A DNA stretch of 64,000 nucleotides, taken from the NCBI RefSeq assembly GCF_001577365.1, contig NZ_CP014515.1, positions 71,615-135,614 of the forward strand, given 5' to 3'. The notes under the pieces were generated by a model. That model was given only the letters and a program-made list of their open reading frames with translations. It had not been told where the DNA came from and made no database searches. A program made the position numbers and the translations under genes. Of the stretch, positions 1-8,127 are shown one piece after another; position 1 is the stretch's first letter; each line of letters starts with the position of its first letter. Origin of the DNA: Frondihabitans sp. PAMC 28766. Lineage in GTDB: Bacteria; Actinomycetota; Actinomycetes; Actinomycetales; Microbacteriaceae.

Positions 1-486
1 GTCTGGTTGACGGACATCACCGAGCATTGGACCGGTAACGGAAAGCTCTACCTCTGTGCGGTCAAGGACTGCTGGTCGAACAAGATCGTCGGCTACTCCA
101 TCGATACCCGCATGAAATCGGAACTCGCCGCCGCGGCTCTTCGGAACGCGATCACCCTCCGCGCCCCGGCCGGCACGATCGTCCATTCCGACAGGGGAAG
201 CCAATTTCGTTCGAAGAAAGTCGTCCGGCTCCTTAAGAACAACGACCTGCGTGGCTCGATGGGCCGGGTCGCGTCCTCGAGTGACAACGCCGCGATGGAG
301 TCCTTCTTTTCCCTGCTCCAGAAGAACGTTCTGAACACCCGCCGGTGGAACACCCGCGAGGAACTGCGCCTCGCGATGGTCGTCTGGATCGAGAAGAAGT
401 ACAACCGCCGCCGCCGGCAACGAGCCCTCGGGAAGCTCACCCCGGTCGAGTTTGAGACAATCTACTCAGCCGCACACGCGGCCTAG
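1..486 (+). CDS. IS3-family transposase OrfB, C-terminal part
   Basis: The reading frame is open from base 1, so the gene begins before the window. It carries the C-terminal half of the DDE (rve) integrase core: the HSDRGSQF segment with the second Asp, then SSSDNAAMESFFSLLQK with the third acidic residue, then the usual basic tail. The first Asp lies in the WLTDITEHW segment at the left edge. It would act with an OrfA part as a frameshift fusion, as in the complete copy at 17.4 kb. Synonymous and a few amino-acid differences from that copy show the two are not a very recent duplication. Confidence 0.92.
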   Translation, partial: VWLTDITEHWTGNGKLYLCAVKDCWSNKIVGYSIDTRMKSELAAAALRNAITLRAPAGTIVHSDRGSQFRSKKVVRLLKNNDLRGSMGRVASSSDNAAMESFFSLLQKNVLNTRRWNTREELRLAMVVWIEKKYNRRRRQRALGKLTPVEFETIYSAAHAA

Positions 487-529
487 AAACCACCCACCCC
501 CAGTGTCAACCAAACTCTGGGCAGACCCC
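1..529 (+). mobile_element. IS3-family insertion sequence, right part (copy A)
   Basis: This is the right-hand part of an IS whose complete sister copy lies at 17374-18680. The two share the transposase C-terminus with scattered substitutions and the same right terminal inverted repeat, ending in GGGCAGACCCC at about 519-529. The left end lies outside the window. The IS end abuts and truncates the carbamoyltransferase gene on the opposite strand. Confidence 0.9.
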
Positions 530-1377
530 AGCGTCAGGGCGAGAACCGCTTGCTGAACTGGCAGCAGTGCTTTTTTGAAGCCGTACCCCACGAACGCGGA
601 ACTCGCGACGGCATCGGCCGACACCTCCCGGCCCCCTTGGAACGGTGGGCACGGGGCGAGCTGCACGCCCACCGGTGCGCGGTGCAAGAGAGCGGCATTG
701 ATTGTGAATGGTGCAAGTTCAGCTGCGTGGTTACCCGGTGCGTCCGTGAGGATGACGTCCGCGGCTGCCACGGCCTGATTGAGGTCATCGGTCCACTGGA
801 CCCCCGGTGTCGCCAGCTCCACGGGGCAGCACTGGATCAGGTCGAGGTCAAAGGCTCGGGCTGCTTCTGCCCACGCTCTGGCGATGTTGCCGTTCGCCCC
901 GACGAACAGAAATCGGAGGTGAAGTGGGTCGCGGGTGCGGGAGATCGCGTAAAGGTCCGAGAGAACTTCGCAGGGATGGTTCTCTGACGTCATCGCATTG
1001 ACGACCGGAAGAGCATCCGATGAGGCGAGCCCTTCCAAGACTTGGAGCTTGGGGTGTCTGACTACGAGGACGTCGACCCACGAAGCCAAGTAGCCGGCGA
1101 CGTCGTCGAGCGCTTCGGGCTTGTCGAGGGTCTCTGGCGGGAACGTGATCGGTTGCAATCCCATGAGCGCCGCGCCTCGCTCGAACGACACGCGCGTGCG
1201 GAGACTCGACGAAGGAAAGAACAGCGCCGCGCACCCGTCCACACGGGGCCCGTTGCCTGCCGCGTACTTGTCGGCCAGCCGAAATACATCGCGCAGCTCG
1301 ACCTTCGTCCAGTCATCGAGCCGCAGGAGGTGACGCATCCCCACACGATAGGGCCCTATCCGACGCGCCCGCGTCAT
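466..1377 (-). pseudogene. Ornithine/aspartate carbamoyltransferase-family gene, 3' end replaced by IS
   Basis: The product carries the carbamoyl-phosphate signature SSSLRTRVSFERG, the HPCEVLSDL motif, and a PCPPF segment where ornithine carbamoyltransferases have HCLP. It therefore belongs to the OTCase/ATCase fold, but the substrate is uncertain: HPCE replaces the usual HPCQ and the second-substrate loop is atypical. The ATG at 1377 is chosen because AAGGAGGA precedes it at good spacing. Native sequence runs to about base 530, where the IS end begins; the frame then continues 20 or so codons into IS DNA. Only the last residues seem lost, so residual activity is possible. It faces away from the recombinase gene at 1537. 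Confidence 0.8.
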
Positions 1378-1536
1378 GTCCTCCTTGACGCGCTCACCCG
1401 ATGGGCGCAAGCCGGACGACCACCGCTCCCGCCGAGCTCGATTCCGGACTCCGCGGAAATACTGGGCGGACCCATGTACGTATGACCCGTACGATGAAAT
1501 GCACGGTGACGGGGGGATAACTGCAACAATAGTTTC

Positions 1537-2112
1537 ATGACGGGAATGAAGATCGGGTACGCCCGAGTCTCGACCAACGACCAAGACCTCACCGCCCAAC
1601 GAAACGGCCTCCTCGCACTCGGCGTCGGTGAGAAGCAGATTTTCGTCGATCACGGCCTCACCGGGACGAACCGGGCAAGGCCGGGTCTCCGGGAGGCGAT
1701 GGCGGCGACCCGCGCCGGGGACACTCTTGTCGTCACAAAACTTGACCGGCTCGCGAGGTCTTTACCCGACGCTCGCGATATTGCCGACGAGCTGACCGAG
1801 AAGGGTGTCGTCCTCAGTCTTGGTGGCAGCACCTATGACCCGACCGACCCGGTGGGCCGGTTGCTGTTCAACGTCCTCGGGATGGTGGCCGAGTTCGAAG
1901 CCGATCTGATCCGGATGCGGACCAGGGAAGGGATGGCCGTCGCGAAAGCGAATGGCCGCCTGAAGGGCAAGCAGCCCAAGCTCACCAAGGCACAGCAGAA
2001 GCACCTCCGGAAGCTTCACGACGCCGGCGAGCACAGGCAGGCAGAGCTGGCGGACCTCTTTCAGGTGTCGAGGACAACCATTTACCGGGAGCTGCGCCGC
2101 AGCGCCGAATGA
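1537..2112 (+). CDS. Serine recombinase (resolvase/invertase family), A
   Basis: A 191-residue small serine recombinase of normal length. The catalytic Ser is in GYARVST (residue 12; residue 9 if the internal ATG at 1546 is used). The LDRLARS arginine segment, the EFEADLIRMRTREG helix-E region and a C-terminal helix-turn-helix (AELADLFQVSRTTIYREL) are all present. It should cut DNA through a phosphoserine link and act as a resolvase or invertase. Two further relatives lie at 2267 and 18959, and a remnant at 21510, so this family is unusually dense here. No transposase gene of the Tn3 type is visible next to it. Confidence 0.93.
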   Translation: MTGMKIGYARVSTNDQDLTAQRNGLLALGVGEKQIFVDHGLTGTNRARPGLREAMAATRAGDTLVVTKLDRLARSLPDARDIADELTEKGVVLSLGGSTYDPTDPVGRLLFNVLGMVAEFEADLIRMRTREGMAVAKANGRLKGKQPKLTKAQQKHLRKLHDAGEHRQAELADLFQVSRTTIYRELRRSAE

Positions 2113-2175
2113 ACGGCCCCGCCATGAAGCGATCACAGAACGCCGCCATTTAGCGATCAACTCCACACACCCAGC

Positions 2176-2256
2176 GTGTCTAACTAGGGTCCGTTTCGGA
2201 TTGTTAGACACTGATTCATGCCACCTCTTAGAACCTAACTGGACACAGGTGGCATG
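2176..2256. promoter_or_regulatory. Two nested inverted repeats upstream of recombinase B (candidate res site)
   Basis: A perfect 9-bp inverted repeat (GTGTCTAAC at 2176-2184 and its complement at 2203-2211) is followed by a perfect 10-bp repeat (CATGCCACCT at 2217-2226 and its complement at 2247-2256). They end 11 bases before the recombinase start. Small serine recombinases commonly bind paired inverted sites just upstream of their own gene, so this is a reasonable res/crossover candidate; no biochemical support can be read from sequence. Confidence 0.45.
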
Positions 2257-2266
2257 GAGGGCCATC

Positions 2267-2980
2267 GTGAGCGGGCAACGAGTCGGATACGTGCGAGTGA
2301 GCACACTGGACCAGAACACGGTCCGCCAGCTCGACGGGATTCCCGTCGATAAGACCTACACCGAGAAGGCATCGGGCAAGGACCAGAGGAACCGGCCCGA
2401 GCTGGAAGACCTAATCGGGTTTGTCCGCGACGGCGACACCGTGCTCGTGCACTCCATGGACCGCCTGGCCCGGAACCTTGATGACCTCAAACAGATCGTC
2501 AGCCGGCTCACTCGGAAGGGTGTCCGGGTGGAGTTCGTCAAAGAGGCCCTGACCTTCACTGGCGATGACAATGCCGCCTCCACGTTTCTTCTCCACGTGA
2601 TGGGGGCCTTCGCTGAGTTCGAGCGCTCACTCATCGGTGAGCGACAGCGGGAAGGCATCGCCCTGGCGAAACAGCGAAAGGTCTACCGGGGACGACTGCC
2701 GGCACTGAGCCAGGTGAAGGCGGCCGAGCTCCGTCGACGGGCCAATGGCGGGGAGTCCAAGACTGCTCTAGCCCAGGCCTTCGGTATCAGCCGGGCGACC
2801 GTCTACGCTTACCTCCGCAGCGAGGACTCCGCTCTCAGTGCAGGTGAGAACGAGCTCGACGCGGTGCTTGAGACCCTGCCCGCCGATAACCGCCCACTGC
2901 CCTCCGTCGCAGCGTACGACGCCCTCCTGCCGTCCCACGCCTCGTCGGGCCACTCTTCGAAGCACGTCACCGGCTTGTGA
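2267..2980 (+). CDS. Serine recombinase (resolvase family) with C-terminal extension, B
   Basis: The start is a GTG with GGAGG eight bases upstream. The catalytic Ser is in YVRVSTLDQ (residue 12), followed by MDRLARN, EFERSLIGERQREG and an HTH (ALAQAFGISRATVYAYL). The protein is about 237 residues, longer than the usual 185-200, because a 45-residue tail follows the HTH. A divergent copy of exactly this tail (PSATAYDVL against PSVAAYDAL) survives as a remnant at 21510-21623, with the same type of hairpin across the stop codon. This links the two places to one family of mobile elements. Confidence 0.93.
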   Translation: MSGQRVGYVRVSTLDQNTVRQLDGIPVDKTYTEKASGKDQRNRPELEDLIGFVRDGDTVLVHSMDRLARNLDDLKQIVSRLTRKGVRVEFVKEALTFTGDDNAASTFLLHVMGAFAEFERSLIGERQREGIALAKQRKVYRGRLPALSQVKAAELRRRANGGESKTALAQAFGISRATVYAYLRSEDSALSAGENELDAVLETLPADNRPLPSVAAYDALLPSHASSGHSSKHVTGL

Positions 2981-3019
2981 AGAGATTGGCGGACAGGTGA
3001 ATGTCCGCCAAAGCGTTCA
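2978..3019. repeat. Hairpin overlapping the stop codon of recombinase B
   Basis: An imperfect inverted repeat starts at the TGA stop: the arms share TGAA at the outside and TGGCGGACA next to a 6-nt loop. The equivalent position after the related remnant (21621-21662) forms a perfect 18-bp stem of different sequence. The preserved pairing suggests a functional site. There is no U-tract, so an ordinary Rho-independent terminator is unlikely. Confidence 0.6.
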
Positions 3020-3214
3020 CAAACCGCGGAAACTCAGGGCCGCTTGTGCACTCAATCGCGAACATCGACACGCGTCGTAACAGGCACGAGGTGGCCGGCG
3101 AGGGGCCATTGAGAAACGTCGGGGACTGCTGTCGGTTTAGTTGACTCCGATCGGTAGGAGCTTTGGTTTCTGGTGGAAGGGCGGTGGGTCGGGGATGGAA
3201 GAACGCGAGGGTGT

Positions 3215-3976
3215 CTACGGCGCCGTGACGTACTCACGGACCAATGCTGTGAAAGCCGCTGGCGGCACCTCGGCCTCGGTAAACAGCGGGCTCTTGCGCG
3301 CACGGTCGGCGATGAGGTGCAAGGTGCGCGCGGCGTCGCGTCGGCTGCCGATCAGCGGCGTCTGGTCGAGCTGCCACCCACCGGTTTCCGTGTCCCCGAA
3401 GTCGTTCCGGATCGAGAGCAGGTGGAACAGGTCCGTGATGTCTTTCGCGGCGGACCTGGACGTGGTGGCGCTGGCTTTCAGGATGACGGCGGCCTCCACC
3501 GAGGGTACGGGGACGTCGAAGCGATCCTCGTGTTCGTCGAGGTAGGCGACCGTGACGTCGATGACGATCGGCTCGCCCGTGAGCGCCAAGGCAAGGCCCG
3601 GCGTCGCGTCGTAGGCACGCCCGCCCACCGTGAGGGGATGGAAGTGCCCGTCGAGACTGGGGACGAGAAGGTCGATCGCCCGGTCCCCTTTGACCAGCCG
3701 ATTCCCGCCCTCGGGCTCGTAGTCGTTCGCGATTAGGCGGTCGTGAACCACCTGGGTCCCGGCAACCTCGGTGCTGATTCCTGCGTCGGCGTCATTCGTT
3801 CGGCGCGGCACGAGGTCGCCTACTGGGAAAGCTGCGAGCAAGAGCCCTGCCATGTGACCGCCGACGATCCGCACCTCAGGGAGCCCCTCGGTGGCGCGGA
3901 CGACATCAGCAAGGGACTCGAACGCCATGTCGTCGGCGATCGAGACGCTCGGGATGATGCACGAGCGCCGGATCAC
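3215..3976 (-). CDS. Nucleotidyltransferase-like protein (AbiEii-like candidate toxin)
   Basis: The N-terminal half contains GGHMAGLLL followed by RRTNDADAGI, the glycine-rich loop and D-x-D pair of a minimal nucleotidyltransferase fold, as in AbiEii/MenT-type proteins. The GTG at 3976 is preferred because it overlaps the upstream stop as GTGA, implying translational coupling; an internal ATG at 3928 also exists. The partner directly upstream has an HTH. The pair looks like an AbiE-style toxin-antitoxin or abortive infection module, but the match to AbiEii was made by eye only. A downstream promoterless position agrees with a two-gene operon. Confidence 0.6.
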   Translation of the reverse strand: MIRRSCIIPSVSIADDMAFESLADVVRATEGLPEVRIVGGHMAGLLLAAFPVGDLVPRRTNDADAGISTEVAGTQVVHDRLIANDYEPEGGNRLVKGDRAIDLLVPSLDGHFHPLTVGGRAYDATPGLALALTGEPIVIDVTVAYLDEHEDRFDVPVPSVEAAVILKASATTSRSAAKDITDLFHLLSIRNDFGDTETGGWQLDQTPLIGSRRDAARTLHLIADRARKSPLFTEAEVPPAAFTALVREYVTAP

Positions 3977-4965
3977 GCAACACCCCAGCGAGATAGCACG
4001 CGCTCCCTGAGGCGCTCCACCGCATCTCGGGCATCTGGGCCGGGTGAGCGGGACACCTCCCACGCGGTGATGATCGGGTCCGTGAGTCGGCTCGGACCAT
4101 CGGCCCAGGCGGCGGCCGTGGCGAAGATTGTGGGGTCGTCGGGCACCACGACTTCGAGGGTCGGGGCCACGCCGGGGTCTGCCGGGGCGAACCGGGCTGA
4201 CAGGTCGAGGTCGCTGGCCGCGTAGAGCACGGCCAGGCGGCTCCGGCGCCAGGGCGCGATCTCATCGGCGGCTGAATCCCCGGACAGGAGCGTTTCCGTG
4301 TCCCCTGCGACCCTCTGGGCGCGCTCGACCTGCTCGCGCAATTCGGCCACGGCCGTCCAGGGTCGCCGGAGGCCACGTCCCCCCGGGTAGTCATTGACTA
4401 GGTAGTCCCACAGCCGCTCCGGATGGGTCACGGTCGCGGGCCTGTGGTCGTCGTCGACACCAAAGCGGGAAAGGCTTCGGAGGGACTGGTGGACGACCTG
4501 CTGTGTCACGCCTGCCTCGTTTGCGAGGACGGTTTGCGTGCGGGGCTTGGCCGTTCGGAGGAGAACCCGGCCAACGGCCATCCGCCCCCACGGCACACGG
4601 CCGCCCGTTCTGGCCGGGCTGACCGGGATGCCTGACCCCGTGTTGCGCTTCTCTTCTCCGCCGACAATGGCCTTGCGTTCCCTCACGGCGATGACGGCCA
4701 CAAGTGGGTCCGAGAGGGCTCGGGTGGTAAGGGATGGGCTGAGGTGGTCGACGATGTAGAGCACACCGTTCCACGCGCTCGGGGGCTCGATGCTTTTGAG
4801 GTCGCGCGCGACTCGGCTGGGCGTCGGCGGGGCGCCCATGACGAAGGGGCGTAGGTGCCAAGTCTGCTTGCCCGAAACGACGTTGAGCAGTCCTGGAGAA
4901 GGGTAAGCGGCGGTCAGGCCCAGGTCGTCGAGGAGGCTCATGCCGTCCGTCATGGTGAGGCTCAT
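3973..4965 (-). CDS. HTH protein, putative antitoxin/regulator of the nucleotidyltransferase
   Basis: A 330-residue protein with a helix-turn-helix near its middle (LANEAGVTQQVVHQSLRSL) and no other domain I can name. The ATG at 4965 is used, with a G-rich SD just upstream; a TTG ten codons earlier is possible. Its stop overlaps the start of the nucleotidyltransferase gene by four bases. By position it would be the antitoxin of an AbiE-like (type IV) system and bind the palindrome at 5004-5017, but it does not show the standard AbiEi architecture clearly. Confidence 0.55.
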   Translation of the reverse strand: MSLTMTDGMSLLDDLGLTAAYPSPGLLNVVSGKQTWHLRPFVMGAPPTPSRVARDLKSIEPPSAWNGVLYIVDHLSPSLTTRALSDPLVAVIAVRERKAIVGGEEKRNTGSGIPVSPARTGGRVPWGRMAVGRVLLRTAKPRTQTVLANEAGVTQQVVHQSLRSLSRFGVDDDHRPATVTHPERLWDYLVNDYPGGRGLRRPWTAVAELREQVERAQRVAGDTETLLSGDSAADEIAPWRRSRLAVLYAASDLDLSARFAPADPGVAPTLEVVVPDDPTIFATAAAWADGPSRLTDPIITAWEVSRSPGPDARDAVERLRERVLSRWGVA

Positions 4966-5003
4966 AGCCCCCAAATTACCAGTTTGATCACTCAAAACCG
5001 ATC

Positions 5004-5017
5004 ATACTTGTAAGTAT
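5004..5017. promoter_or_regulatory. Short palindrome upstream of the HTH/nucleotidyltransferase operon
   Basis: ATACTT-GT-AAGTAT lies 39 bases upstream of the chosen ATG at 4965, in a locally AT-rich stretch of an otherwise GC-rich region. The position fits an autoregulatory operator for the HTH protein; this is inference. Confidence 0.35.
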
Positions 5018-5018
5018 T

Positions 5019-5623
5019 GGTCGAGGTGGCTTGACGCTTCCAGCATTTGCGCGTCCTGTGAGGACGAAGAAGGCAGCCAGAGAAACGGACGAGCGCTCGT
5101 CTCTTGAGCGCTGACCATTGACGAGCGGCCATGCCCCGTAGCGTGGTCTAGCCCGATGGTCGCCGCGTCGCTTACGACGTGAGCACGGCCACCGTGGGAT
5201 CCCGCGACCCGGTTTCGTTGTGGGTGCATGTCGCGTCACGGTTACCGGTGGAAAAACCCGCCGCGGTCAAAGACATCGGTGCCCTCGGGTTGCTCCTTGT
5301 CGCGGCCGGATTGGCCTGGGTTCTGACCGGTTCGTGGAGCTTGACACGTTGGTCAGTGTCGTCGGGTGGGAGCTGCGTTCCGGGGCTGACCCTGGGTTCC
5401 TGTTCCACCATGCCCGCCAGACCCGACACCTGCTCCGCTGGGCCGGCACCGGCACTCTGATGGACACCACCATCGGTGACGACGAGGTTGTCCCGGCTGG
5501 GATGGTTTTCCTGGCCAGCTCGGCCCTGACACGCTGACCGGCGCGCAGTCTCCCCACAGGCAAGTTAGTGGACTCGGCCGGGCGCGCCAGGGTGGGGCGG
5601 GTGCGCTGTCGTAGGGTCACCCC
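5019..5623. other. Region without a convincing intact gene
   Basis: About 600 bases between the nucleotidyltransferase operon and the HNH micro-operon. A GTG-initiated frame from 5179 and a second plus-strand frame ending at 5537 (with the segment LVSVVGWELRSGADPGFLFH) look protein-like in part. They would have to be joined by a frameshift near 5320. I read this as a possible decayed gene of unknown function; no family is recognised. Confidence 0.3.
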
Positions 5624-5881
5624 ATGCCGCGCCTTTTGCCTCTTCACGACAAAGACGGCTCCCCGGGGGATTCGCGGTTGTGGATCAACCCGGACCACAT
5701 CGTGACCGCTGCCCCCAGCATCACCCGCAGTGCGGACACTCACGGGGACGTGTTCACGGTGTGGGTGGAACTGAAGCTGGAAGGGGTCCCGATGATGCGG
5801 GTGTGGCTTGGGACCGCGTCCACCGCTGAGGCCGCCTCCGCCGTATGGGACACGTTCTTGATCCAGATCGCTGACGCGTGA
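5624..5881 (+). CDS. Small hypothetical protein (85 aa)
   Basis: An ATG frame with an AGGG-like SD. The product (starting MPRLLPLHDKDG, with SRLWINPDHIVTAAP) has no domain I recognise. It seems real because it is the first member of a tightly overlapped series: its TGA stop overlaps the GTG of a 19-codon ORF, which in turn overlaps the GTG of the HNH gene. It may be a small actinophage/plasmid-type accessory protein. Confidence 0.55.
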   Translation: MPRLLPLHDKDGSPGDSRLWINPDHIVTAAPSITRSADTHGDVFTVWVELKLEGVPMMRVWLGTASTAEAASAVWDTFLIQIADA

Positions 5882-5937
5882 ACACGATCACCGAGCCGGT
5901 ATTCGAGGCTCCCGACGACTGCCGAGTGGCAGCGTGA
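5878..5937 (+). CDS. 19-residue micro-ORF linking two genes by GTGA overlaps
   Basis: This GTG-initiated frame encodes MNTITEPVFEAPDDCRVAA and stops. Its start overlaps the stop of the upstream gene and its stop overlaps the start of the HNH gene, both as GTGA. Perfect overlap at both ends is unlikely by chance alone, although GTGA occurs often in GC-rich DNA. It could be a translated coupler or leader for the endonuclease; no function is known. Confidence 0.4.
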   Translation: MNTITEPVFEAPDDCRVAA

Positions 5938-6416
5938 GCAAGACAGAGCTGGAACGGTTTTGGTCGTTCGTGGTGAAGGGCCCGGAACCGGATGACTGCT
6001 GGTTCTGGACCGGCGCCATCTCCGACGACGGGTACGGCCGGTTCTGGATTAAACGGGATGGCGGGCAGCAGGCGGTCCGCCCGCAACGGTATGCATGGGA
6101 GCTTCTGACCGGGGAGGCATTACCGTCGTCGACGTTGCTGCTGCACTCGTGTGACATCCCCATCTGTGTCCACGCCGACGGCGATTTGGACGTGTCGCAT
6201 GTGGCGCCGGGAACGCACCGGCAGAACGTGCTCGACCGGTCCCAACGCGGCCGCTACCGCAACCGCGCCACCCTCCGCCTCGGCGACCTACCCAGGCAGG
6301 TGCGCGTGCAACGTTCCCTCGATCTCCGGGCCGTCATCCTTACACATGGGTGGCAGCCGGAACTGATCAGCGCCGCACTGCTCGGGGTGGAACTTACCCA
6401 CCCTCGCCTGTTCTAA
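5934..6416 (+). CDS. HNH endonuclease, copy 1
   Basis: A 160-residue protein opening with FWSFVVKGPEPDDCWFWTG, the start of many phage and plasmid HNH proteins. The core has LLHSCDIPICV (His71, Cys73, Cys78), SHVAPGTHRQN (His89, Asn98) and RSQRGR, the usual layout of the HNH_3-like family in which H/N/H residues bind a metal and cut DNA. The GTG start is fixed by overlap with the micro-ORF. A near-identical copy of the same length lies inverted at 12064-12546. It may be a homing-type or phage-derived nicking enzyme. Confidence 0.88.
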   Translation: MSKTELERFWSFVVKGPEPDDCWFWTGAISDDGYGRFWIKRDGGQQAVRPQRYAWELLTGEALPSSTLLLHSCDIPICVHADGDLDVSHVAPGTHRQNVLDRSQRGRYRNRATLRLGDLPRQVRVQRSLDLRAVILTHGWQPELISAALLGVELTHPRLF

Positions 6417-6605
6417 ACACCGCCACCCGAAGCGCAACTCACGGTCTACGCGGCCTCGTCTCAGCGACCTAATTCCTGGTCGTGGTTGGTCGTGAGCTGC
6501 CGTACTCATGGACGCTCTTTCGTGGACACAAATGACAGTCCTGGCCGCCTCCAGGAACTCGCATTGTTCGCACGAATACCGGTCGAAGTTCCGCGGTCTG
6601 CGTTC

Positions 6606-7037
6606 CTATTCCGGCGCCGAGATGGACGGTTCGCTCCAGTCGGTCGAGTGCGGGTAGGAGACTTCGACGGCATACATCGTCTCACTCCGCACGGTCATAA
6701 TTTGGTGGCTGGAATCGTCTCTCACGATAGGGATGATGCGGGCCATAAAGTGGCGGTCGCCACCGAAAAGGTGCGGCTTCGAGCGTCGCCACGACGACGC
6801 GATCCCTAACGCGATCCGCTTCGGCAACGGACCGTACTGAGCCAACCGTAACCACACCCCGTGCCGGCTCTTGTCGTCCACGATCGTCGTCCGTAACCGG
6901 TCCATGTCCGTGACCTTAGGGTCGGCTTCGTGGCTGCTTTCGGCAGGCTCCAGGCCATCCTCCGCAGCCGCTACCTCCCGCTCCAGTCCGATCGCGGCAG
7001 CGCCCTGCCGAACACTCTGATCCGACGACTTGCTCAC
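6606..7037 (-). CDS. Hypothetical protein
   Basis: A 143-residue GTG-initiated frame with a GGGGAG-type SD. The N-terminal 45 residues are low-complexity and acidic (GLEREVAAAEDGLEPAESS). The rest (DRLRTTIVDDKSRHGVWLRL onward) looks like a folded domain, with amino-acid use unlike a shadow frame. No family is recognised. It is divergent from the truncated relaxase gene and may be an accessory conjugation or plasmid gene; this is guesswork from position. Confidence 0.45.
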   Translation of the reverse strand: MSKSSDQSVRQGAAAIGLEREVAAAEDGLEPAESSHEADPKVTDMDRLRTTIVDDKSRHGVWLRLAQYGPLPKRIALGIASSWRRSKPHLFGGDRHFMARIIPIVRDDSSHQIMTVRSETMYAVEVSYPHSTDWSEPSISAPE

Positions 7038-7170
7038 GCCACTCCCCGCCGCTTTCGTACGCGCAACTGGTCGAGCGTACCAACCTCAAGGGCGTCAGTG
7101 TTTAATGCACGTATGCTATTGGCATAGGCCGCGTCTTCGCCGCGGCTGCCGGTTCAGGTTTCGGGGTGGT

Positions 7171-7817
7171 GTGGTGCGTGGTGGGGTGACGTTTTTCCGG
7201 GCCGGTGGCGGTGCTGCTGCTCGTGCTTATCTGGAGCAGGATCATGCCCGCGCGGATGACTACTACCTTGCTGAGGGTGCGGGGTTGGCTGACCGTGTGG
7301 TGGTCTCCGGGGACGGTCACGTGCTTGTGTCGGGGGTGCTTGATGGGGAGGGGTATGAGGCGTGGGCGGACTGGCGTGACCCTGTCACCGGGGAGGCGCA
7401 CGGGACCCCGCGGGAACGCAAAATTGTGGACCCGGTATCGGGGGTGGTGGTGGGTTCGGCGTCGTCGCCGCGGTTCGTGGAGATGACAGTCAACAGTGAC
7501 AAAACGTTGTCGATCGCGGCTGCGTTGAACCCGGCCGTGTCGGTCGCGCTGGACGCCGCGCAACGTGATGCGGCGGACGAGATGACCGCGTACATGGGGC
7601 GTCATTCGAGGACCCGTGTTGGCCCGTTGGGTGGGCAGCGTTTGGTGCCGGTGGAGCGGTTGGAGGCGGCCGTGATCAGTCACCGGACGTCGCGGGCTGG
7701 GGACCCGCACAGGCACCTGCATTTGCAGTGGAACGCTCGCGTGTTCGCGGAGGGGAAATGGCGCGGCCTGGACACGGCAACGACCCTTCGGCAACAGGGT
7801 GCGTTGCGGGGTATCGG
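7171..7817 (+). pseudogene. MobF/TrwC-type relaxase, N-terminal fragment
   Basis: The fragment opens with VTFFRAGGGAAARAYLEQ and the DDYYLAEG tyrosine segment. It then has RFVEMTVNSDKTLSIAAA and SHRTSRAGDPHRHLHLQWNA, which holds the metal-binding His pair of the HUH relaxase fold. The start is one of two adjacent GTG codons at 7171/7174. Homology stops at about 7817, exactly where a Tn3-type terminal repeat begins, after which only out-of-context codons follow. The helicase half is missing. It is clearly distinct in sequence from the complete relaxase at 8116-11310, so it is a remnant of a second transfer region. Confidence 0.8.
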
Positions 7818-8127
7818 GGGGTCGCTAGAGAATTCGGAGCTCAGAGTACGTTTAGGTCCTCCGGCGGACGAGTTCCGGATTCCGTCCGCGACGGGGACAC
7901 GAGAAACCTCTCACGAGAACCACTTTCGAGAGTCTCATATCCGCATGTTTCCGGGGGCACAACGAATGGTCAGCCCTCTCTCCCGGAAATGGTCGTTTTC
8001 TAGAAAGACGACCCTATGGAGGGCAGCCCGGCCTTCATCGTCGCCATAAAATGGAGCCAGAAGTACGGTAATTCCAGGCCAGAATGAGCCTTACCGTACT
8101 CGAGGCGCCGAATTCTCAAACGCCCCC
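7818..8127. mobile_element. 310-bp Tn3-derived miniature element (TIME-like)
   Basis: Both ends are 38-bp imperfect inverted repeats of Tn3-family design. The left (7818-7855) starts GGGGTCGCTAGAGAATTCGG and ends ACGTTTAG; the right (8090-8127, read inward on the minus strand) starts GGGGGCGTTTGAGAATTCGG and ends ACGGTAAG. There is no gene inside. A perfect 10-bp hairpin (8062-8071 with 8091-8100) adjoins the right repeat. No 5-bp target duplication is seen. It separates two relaxase genes that face each other. Confidence 0.75.

Noticed and set aside
3102..3140. A GGGGCCATTGAGAA...GGTTTAG stretch resembling a Tn3-type end
   Set aside because: The length is 39 rather than 38, the inner end is a poor match and no partner end is seen. 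It is too weak to call.
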